From Flammulina velutipes (taxonomy: Eukaryota; Basidiomycota; Agaricomycetes; Agaricales; Physalacriaceae), in NCBI GenBank assembly GCA_011800155.1, contig CM022376.1:2356001-2420000 (forward strand): 64,000 nucleotides of DNA, in the 5' to 3' direction. Under the pieces are notes generated by a model. The model made no database searches. It was not told where the DNA came from and worked only from the letters and a program-made list of their open reading frames with translations. Below, piece by piece: positions 57,899 through 64,000 of this stretch. Each line of letters starts with the position of its first letter. The first letter of the stretch is position 1. A program made the position numbers and the translations under genes.

Positions 57899-59008
57899 CT
57901 AACAATCTCTCTTCGATTCCAACACCGCCTTCGTCTTGGCAGATCTATGCCACTCACAGCAGTAGTAAGTCGGTCTCAGAAACATCTTCATTTCCGTCAT
58001 TCGCCTATCCGCAGCATTGCTTCCAACCAGCACAGAGTCGTCAACGTCGAACTTGGCTTTTGCGAAATCTGTGATGATGATCTGTGGCGCTGATGGCTCG
58101 GGTCTGTAGATTATGAATTTCTTGGGGTGGAACGTCCCGTGTAGGACGTGGCATTTGTGATGCAGATCATATAGCACGTCTAAGCCTGCGATACTCTAAC
58201 TGGTGAATATCGGGTAAGCTACTTGATGCGAAAATTACTTACAAGCTCTTCGGCTTCCTTGAGACTGTCAGCCACGGTAGGGCGGTTGATATTGAGGAGA
58301 CCGACGTGAGGCTGGTTGTTCATCCACTTAAAGAGATTCTCTCCAGGGATGTACTCGAGTAGGAAGACGTAAGCGTCTTCACCGTGTGGCATCGGAAACT
58401 GCAGTACATGATGGTAAGTATCGAGCCTCCATATTAACTTGAACAAGGTATACCTTATAGAACCCAAAACAATACGGAACATGGATTCCTTGGAGTTCCT
58501 TGCAACGCGTATACGCCATGTCCTCCGTAGCGGCGAGCTCCAGCGCAGACTCGAGCTTCTCGAGAGCGAGATGCCCATCCACGGTGAAGGGATCGCCGTA
58601 GAACGATTGCTGTAGAATCTTCATTGCAGCTTGCCCGTAACTCTTCTCGTCCTGTATTCCCAAGACATCAACGAGCCAGATATGCGATCGCTGCTTCCCG
58701 CCTCGAAATGGGTGGATCAGCTTGGCGATACGTAGGTTGAAACGACCCCCGTTGAGTGCGAATACGGGAAGAGGGCGGGCGTTGGGAGGAGGAGGAGTTA
58801 TAGCGTCGATCTCAACGTGAGGTGTTAAGACACGCCCTTCGTATAGAGGGTCGCTCAAAGCCTGCACTTTGAGAGCTTTGAGGTTGATGCAATATCTTCG
58901 CCTCTCTTCCTCGTCAATGGGGAAGTGGGCAAAATCCCAAGTCGGTGTATCTGGATCTTGATATAATGGGGACGGGGGATAGTAGCGGGTTAGAACTGCC
59001 GGCTCCAT
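57899..59008 (-). CDS. Kinase-like family protein K6 (subgroup A)
   Basis: Complement of 57899-58195, 58243-58398 and 58454-59008 gives 335 aa. Subgroup A marks are DPLYEGRVLTPHVEI, PPPPNARPLPVFALNGGRF, LIHPFRGGKQRSHIW, AAMKILQQSFYGDPF and YCFGFYK. Exon 2 begins FPMPHGEDAYVFLLEYIPGE. The catalytic loop is HVLHGTFHPKKFIIYRP, without HxD or Asn, and DFG reads DFA. Closest to K1 in the N-terminal half and in the HVLHG loop. The MITE at 57516-57887 sits just past its stop codon and may supply the 3' end. Confidence 0.8.
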
Positions 59009-59090
59009 GAGTGTTTAAGAGGGAGATGCCGGTGTGTGGTTCAAATTAAATCATTGACAACATTTCACTAAGTTACTAATCTACAGACCA

Positions 59091-59500
59091 AGGATGCCTC
59101 GGATTAAGCCTTTCTTCTTTATCTCAATCTCATCGACCTTGGGGTTGGTAGCTCCATTCATGACTTTCCATAGAAATTTTTCGTCGAATGGTTGACTGCT
59201 GTCATATGGCATGGTGTCGACAATGTCCTAGGTAAGTTGGCGTTCCTCATTAGCATCTATGAGGGGAAGAATTGGAAAGAAAAAACAAACCCGTCTCTGT
59301 TGTTGTCCTTTCTTCTTCTTGAGTTTATCATCCAGTTTTTTGAGGAACACTGGATATCGGAGACAGGCTCCTTGAGTGTAAAGCGGTAGTCACCGCCCCG
59401 CAGTGCAAGTGGTGGAGAGGTGTATGGAGAGGTGAAGGACCACCCAGGATGAAGGTGCACCGCTAGCTACAAGCTTGTTGCAGTACTCCTCCGGCGACGC
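59091..59500 (-). pseudogene. Kinase-like family remnant K7
   Basis: On the minus strand, a fragment with LHPGWSF and GGDYRFTLKEPV (subgroup B N-terminus) lies at about 59350-59460. The upstream residues DHASPEEYCNKLV are in another frame. A tail-like KVDEIEIKKKGLIRGILGL ends at about 59091. The whole kinase-like core between them is missing. It is a deleted, frameshifted copy next to K6. Confidence 0.6.
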
Positions 59501-60080
59501 GTGATCGTCAAGAATAGGTCATTCCGGGGGGAACATCTGAGGAAGAAGACATGGAGAGGAAGGAAGGAGTGCTGTGTCTCAACGGTGCGTGTTAATGGCA
59601 TGTTGCACACCTCCCTATAGTTGGACGTAAAAGTGGTAAAGAAGCGACGCCAGGCCCGAGGTCAATAGCGTAGAGGCGAATACAGCGGGAAGAATGACCA
59701 TGCCTTGGGGAATCGCTTCCATCGTTCTTCCCATGTATTGCTTCTTCGAGTCAGTTTGGTACTGCCAGCGTCGAGCTATAGAACAGGATAGAACATAGAA
59801 CTATGGTGCCACTGATGGTGAAAAGGATACGTACGGACCACCAAGCCCAACCCTAACCTCAGAGCTTTCTCACGGGTGCGCCACCTATCTGCTAAGAAAA
59901 TTACGCTGCAATCTGCTCAAAACGTTGCGCTGCAACGAGTCAGCTTTTTTTCGCACGCACACCAGAGAACGTGTGGTTATTATCCTTCCAACTCGGGATC
60001 ACCTTCGCACAGCCCTCCCAGCCCCATCAGATATAAAAAACACCTCTGCTTGTGTGATTTTCCCACATTGCCACTCAACC
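59501..60080. other. Intergenic region
   Basis: About 580 bp upstream of the vWA-like gene, with TATAAAAA at 60032-60039. No gene is seen. Confidence 0.5.
60032..60039 (+). promoter_or_regulatory. TATA box of the vWA-like gene
   Basis: TATAAAAA 41 bp upstream of the ATG at 60081. Confidence 0.6.
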
Positions 60081-60956
60081 ATGATGTCTCAGTGCCACTC
60101 CGAGCCATACACAAAGAAGACTCTTCCCCCTCCTCCTTACTCCCGTGACCCACCCGTGTACATGATCATTTTCGTTGAACGGAACCCGACAGTCGACAAC
60201 GTGTGGAGGGCAACGCGCGTGGCGATGGTGAGCCACATTTCCTTCTCTTCAACGTATATGCTGAACGTCCCCGGCGCCCTAGTTGAAGCGTACTATCTCC
60301 CTCGTCCACTGCGCCATCGGTACATACATAGACTACTATTTTTTCAACCTCGATATCGATGTGGGTGATCGCTGTCTTCAAAGCCACTCGTTAAGTTCTA
60401 ATCATCTTTTACTTAGAGGGACGAACCCCCGAAGCTGGGATATCGATTACAGGCGCTTTTGAGGGAATATAGGACTAGATACTCGCAGGAGTGGATGATG
60501 CGTGTTGTTTTGATCGTTTGCACGGATGGGGAGCCCGGGGATAGTAGTATGTTGTTTCTCTCCGTGTTCATAGGAGTGTTATTCATGGATGTGTAGTACG
60601 GGCAGACAAACTCATTAGAACCATCAAGAGATTGGGGAAAAAGTTGCTTGACAGTAAGATGGAAAGGCTGGCTAGGATGGGGGTGTTACAGAATACGGTG
60701 AGTGGGAAATCCATCAGTGACTGGATGTAAGTTGTTCATGTCTTCATAGGGCCCGTTGAGCATCCAGTTTGAGCTTGTCCGGACGGGAAGAGATATCAGT
60801 GCTAAGGCGTTTCTCGATAGTGCGGGTGGATGGATAGATGGAGATGTTATACCCGGGAATTTGAACACGACACAGCGGTTTGATTATGAGGATTGGCTGG
60901 AGAGCGTTGCAGTGGGAGCGATTTATTTGAGGATTTGGGAGACGTTAGATGTATAA
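60081..60956 (+). CDS. vWA-like domain protein with degenerate MIDAS
   Basis: Joining 60081-60227, 60283-60360, 60417-60546, 60597-60697 and 60750-60956 gives 220 aa. It follows the layout of mushroom vWA proteins: first strand VYMIIFVERNPTVDNVW, then TYIDYYFFNLDID, LQALLREYRTRY, RVVLIVCTDGEPGDS, a helix with RADKLIRTIKRLGKKL, and SIQFELVRTG. The metal-binding DxSxS after the first strand is replaced by ERNPT, so metal-dependent ligand binding is doubtful. The length is near a minimal single vWA domain. The role is unknown. Confidence 0.8.
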
Positions 60957-61836
60957 AGATGAGCTTCTGGACGTTTGAATTTGAATTATGAATAAAAATG
61001 TAAACGGTGGTTGACGCAGAAGATAATCACGTCCATCTCATGTCTATCTCGAATTGAGCGATTCTGCGCCACAGTTGTGACTAAGAAACACGTGCTTCGT
61101 ATATCCATCTTCCTCATCGTCATCTCGTGTTCCGTCTTTGTGTGTCCTGTGAAATTGGGATTCGGCTGTTGATACTTGAACGACACGACGTCCGGAATGT
61201 CAAGCGATGCCGGTGACTTTCTGTGGCGATCCAGGTGGCGCAATCAGCTCGTGTGACTCTTCTAAGCCTGTCGTGTGCCCGAGAAGGGTATCGCATCGTC
61301 ATCTATTAACGACGATAACGTTTCCAGCTGAATGACCAGTCACCTGAACCACGCCAACAGGTCCGCCAAGCGGAACGGCACACCCCAGGACGTACCGTCG
61401 TCGTATATTTCTAGCGATGTCACCCGGTCTTTCGCGAGAGAAGTGTGAGATATTCCGATAATGTCTACTTATCACGCTTCGCTTCAGTCCAGATTTCCCA
61501 AGATTTCCCAAGATTTCCCGAGTCTCCCGTCTCAAGTGAATTGAACGCGCTCGCCCGATAACTCCCGCTGAGAAAGCCTCGATCTGCGAGTGGCTTTCCC
61601 ATGACTGGGGAAGCGATGATCGAATGCGGGGGATTAGACCCATATGGCAATCTCCGAGGCGCGTGTGACAGATGAGCATAATACGCTTCCTTGTCCAGTG
61701 ATTCAATTGTGACTGAACTCCAACCACCACCATCATCAGCGCATATCCTCGCTGCATTTACGCGTCTGGTAGGCCATATTCCCTCGTCTGGTTGTGTGTC
61801 TATGCCGTTGACGCTGCTGGGATTAGAGCTTCCATT
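60957..61836. other. Intergenic region, about 880 bp
   Basis: Contains GCGCCACA at 61066-61073, a related GGTGGCGCA near 61233, and the short direct repeat at 61489-61520. No convincing gene. Confidence 0.5.
61489..61520. repeat. Three copies of a 10-bp repeat
   Basis: AGATTTCCCA is repeated in tandem three times (the last copy ends in CCCG), just upstream of the carrier gene. Confidence 0.8.
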
Positions 61837-63162
61837 ATGGCCAGCAAGATAACGACGACGACGACGCCAGCGACAGCGACAGCGAAGCAGCCCCATCCAT
61901 TCTGGCTTGGAGGTGCGCTCTTCACGCATCCTGCATCCCATCGCTAACGAGCGTCCAAACGCAGGCGTCGCAGCCACAATAGCAGCTTCCATCACCCAGT
62001 TCGTCGCTTCCCCATCCATCGCTCTAGCTCTAACATCCCCACAGCCCCCTCGACCTCACAAAGGTCCGCCTCCAAGCCTCCGGCGATAAACGCATGATAG
62101 AGAGTCTCAAGAAGACAGTTCGCACAGCAGGTGCGTCCTTCGCTCTCCTCCCGCTACTGCCCTCATTCCACTCCAGGCGTCCGAGGCCTCTTCGACGGCA
62201 TAACCGGAACATGGCTACGCCAAATGTCGTACTCAATGTGTCGCTTCTGGGCATACGAGGAGAGCAAGAAGTATCTAGGCGCAGGGAAGGACGCACCAGC
62301 TTGGAAGCTCGGGCTCGCTGGGAGCATGGGTGCGTCCCCATCCCCATCATTTGGGCTGACGTTGACACTCCAACAGCTGGGGGAATCGCTGGCCTAGTGG
62401 GGAACCCTGGAGGTGCGTAAAATCCGAACGCGAGCGCGACGCGGACGCGTTTCTTACCCCGCCCCCTTTACCCCAGAGATCGTCATGGTCCGCCTCCAAG
62501 GCGACTTTGCGAAACCGCCAGAGAAGCGGTTCAACTACAAGCATTGCTTCGATGCGCTCTTTCGGGTGCGTCCCACTCCCTCCATTCACTTTTCGCTTAT
62601 TTCGAGCATTGCCAGATGGTGAAAGAAGAAGGCGTATCGTCGTTAGCACGCGGAGCCGGTCCGAACGTATTCCGTGCCATCTTGATGAACGCTTCTCAGC
62701 TCGCTTCGTGAGTCCCTTCACCTTTCCTCTTCCTCTCGCTGGCGCTAATCGATGCAGGTACGACTTTTTCAAGTCAGAGCTCCTCAAGACACCGTACTTC
62801 AACGACAACATCATGTGTCATTTCACCGCGAGCTTCGCTGCGGGGACTGTAGCCACGACCGTGTGTTCCCCCGCGGACGTCCTGAAGAGTCGGATTATGA
62901 ACGCCTCTGGGCCGGGATCTAATGTGCGTTCAACCATCCCCTTCCCTTCCTTTCTATTTCATGGTCATTCATGGCGTATATATAGTCCACCCTGGCGGTC
63001 ATAAAGACGTCGTTGAAGAACGAGGGCCCGATGTTTATGTTCAAGGGGTGGCTTCCGGCGTGGACGCGTCTCCAGCCTACGACTATCCTCATCTTCCTTA
63101 CCCTTGAGCAGTTGAAGAACCTCGTGGATTTATCGAGGAGTAAGGGGTATACGTTCGTTTAG
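61837..63162 (+). CDS. dic1: Mitochondrial dicarboxylate carrier
   Basis: Joining 61837-61912, 61965-61998, 62045-62130, 62177-62329, 62377-62412, 62477-62565, 62616-62707, 62758-62923 and 62986-63162 gives 302 aa. The mitochondrial carrier fold has three repeats, each with two helices. Signature sites are THPLDLTKVRLQ, GNPGEIVMVRLQGD (the usual Asp replaced by Glu, as is common in this subfamily) and CSPADVLKSRIM. RQMSYSMCRFWAYE and FRAILMNASQLASYD are typical of Dic1. It exchanges malate or succinate for phosphate across the inner membrane, by family. One exon has only 34 nt. Confidence 0.94.
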
Positions 63163-63822
63163 GTTTAGACGATGATCATGATGATGAATGTAGGATGATG
63201 AATGTAGGGTGTAGGATAGATGTATGTATGTAACATAGGAATGCAATGTACTATGAATCGCAGGGAGGAAAAGTTTGCTGTTGGATGGCCTTTTTACCTC
63301 TTTGTTCTGCAATTATTTAGCGTATTTAAACACCCTCCGTCCCTCGATGTGTTTCTAGATTGCCATAGACAGTACATAATTGTGCGCCACACAGATTACC
63401 AATGCCCACGTGTTTCGCATCATTCTCTGTTTTCAACCACCATCTCGCGTCGCACGACTACTCTCTTCTTCTGGAAACTATCGCATTGGCCCAATGGATT
63501 TCTTCGTCTGACTCTGCCTTCAGCCTCTACTCTACGTCTATGAGAATCGGATGACTCGGACCGATTTAATAGTCGAGCCACTTCCATGCTTTGCCGTTGA
63601 CCACAACATGTCTTCCAAGGTCAAGGCAACGCGGCGTCACTACGCATATATTGTCTTCCAGTTCCTCCCTTTCCCCCTACGCTACTCTTGTTCCCATTTC
63701 TTAGCGCCACAATATGAAGTCCCTTGTTCTCCGAAAGGAGACCGTGGGAAAGGATATAAAAGAGCTCTGTACAGCATCCCAGGATGTAATATTTCTTCCT
63801 TCCCTCCCACCAGCACGCCACG
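63163..63822. other. Intergenic region with two TGTGGCGC sites
   Basis: About 660 bp. GCGCCACA occurs at 63384-63391 and 63704-63711. TATAAAA lies at 63755-63761. No gene is seen. Confidence 0.55.
63755..63761 (+). promoter_or_regulatory. TATA box
   Basis: TATAAAA about 61 bp upstream of the ATG at 63823. Confidence 0.6.
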
Positions 63823-64000
63823 ATGGTTCACCGAAACTCTACGCCTGAGACGAATAACAAGGAGCCGCCTGACTACGAGCCTTCCAGCACCGTGTCAGAG
63901 GCTGGCAAGGACTCCAAGTCCGCACCCACCACCACACCGCCCCCGCCTCCCGACGACCCGTCCCCCAACCTCAAAGACTACCAGACATCGTTCCTGCTAG
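63823..64000 (+). CDS. 5' end of an unidentified gene (runs off the window)
   Basis: An ATG with a good TATA box opens a frame that stays open to the window end (59 codons). The N-terminus is hydrophilic and Pro/Ser/Thr-rich (MVHRNSTPETNNKEPP, later TTTPPPPPDDPSPN), as in a disordered cytosolic leader. It ends near KDYQTSFLL. There is no domain yet to identify it. Confidence 0.6.
   Translation, partial: MVHRNSTPETNNKEPPDYEPSSTVSEAGKDSKSAPTTTPPPPPDDPSPNLKDYQTSFLL

Overview
The window looks like nuclear DNA of a mushroom-forming basidiomycete (Agaricomycetes). Genes are dense on both strands and broken by many introns of about 40-85 nt with GTRNGT donors, CTRAY branch sites and YAG acceptors. 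The content fits: ammonium transporter, prefoldin, Nse3 and a mitochondrial carrier, together with lineage-specific expanded families. Exon structures below were read by eye, joining GT-AG introns so that frames and phases agree. No tRNA, rRNA, CRISPR or intact autonomous transposon was seen.

Layout. 1-11.2 kb: an OTU-protease gene and its flank occur twice (1-1740 and 9293-11031). The copies differ at about 22 coding bases, all silent. Between them lie about 7 kb of decayed, tandemly duplicated, intron-like sequence without an intact gene. 11.5-23 kb: housekeeping genes (p47/Shp1 Cdc48 cofactor, ammonium transporter, PIN-domain protein), a 7-TM protein, and two paralogous C2HC proteins flanking the 7-TM gene. 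23.2-26.5 kb: a Cdc24-like CH-DH-PH exchange factor fused to a protein kinase. 27-34.3 kb: nse3, an anchored coiled-coil protein, a small membrane protein, a 65-aa secreted cysteine-rich protein and prefoldin subunit 5.

34.3-59.5 kb is accessory-like. It holds six intact members (K1-K6) and remnants of a kinase-like family; only K5 keeps HxDxxxxN and DFG. It also holds a 1155-aa protein with three Zn2Cys6-like modules, three paralogs of an unnamed 192-194 aa family, a PD-(D/E)XK-like protein, a frameshifted GNAT acetyltransferase, an MDR reductase, a sugar transporter, a short heme-thiolate peroxidase and a 372-bp MITE. 60-64 kb: a vWA-like protein with a degenerate MIDAS, a dicarboxylate carrier, and the 5' end of an unidentified gene.

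Across the window an 8-mer, TGTGGCGY, recurs about 27 times, mostly between genes and often in upstream regions. It is far above chance and I cannot match it to a known element. The strongest leads are this motif, the GEF-kinase fusion, the three-module Zn2Cys6-like protein, and the kinase-like cluster with graded loss of catalytic residues.
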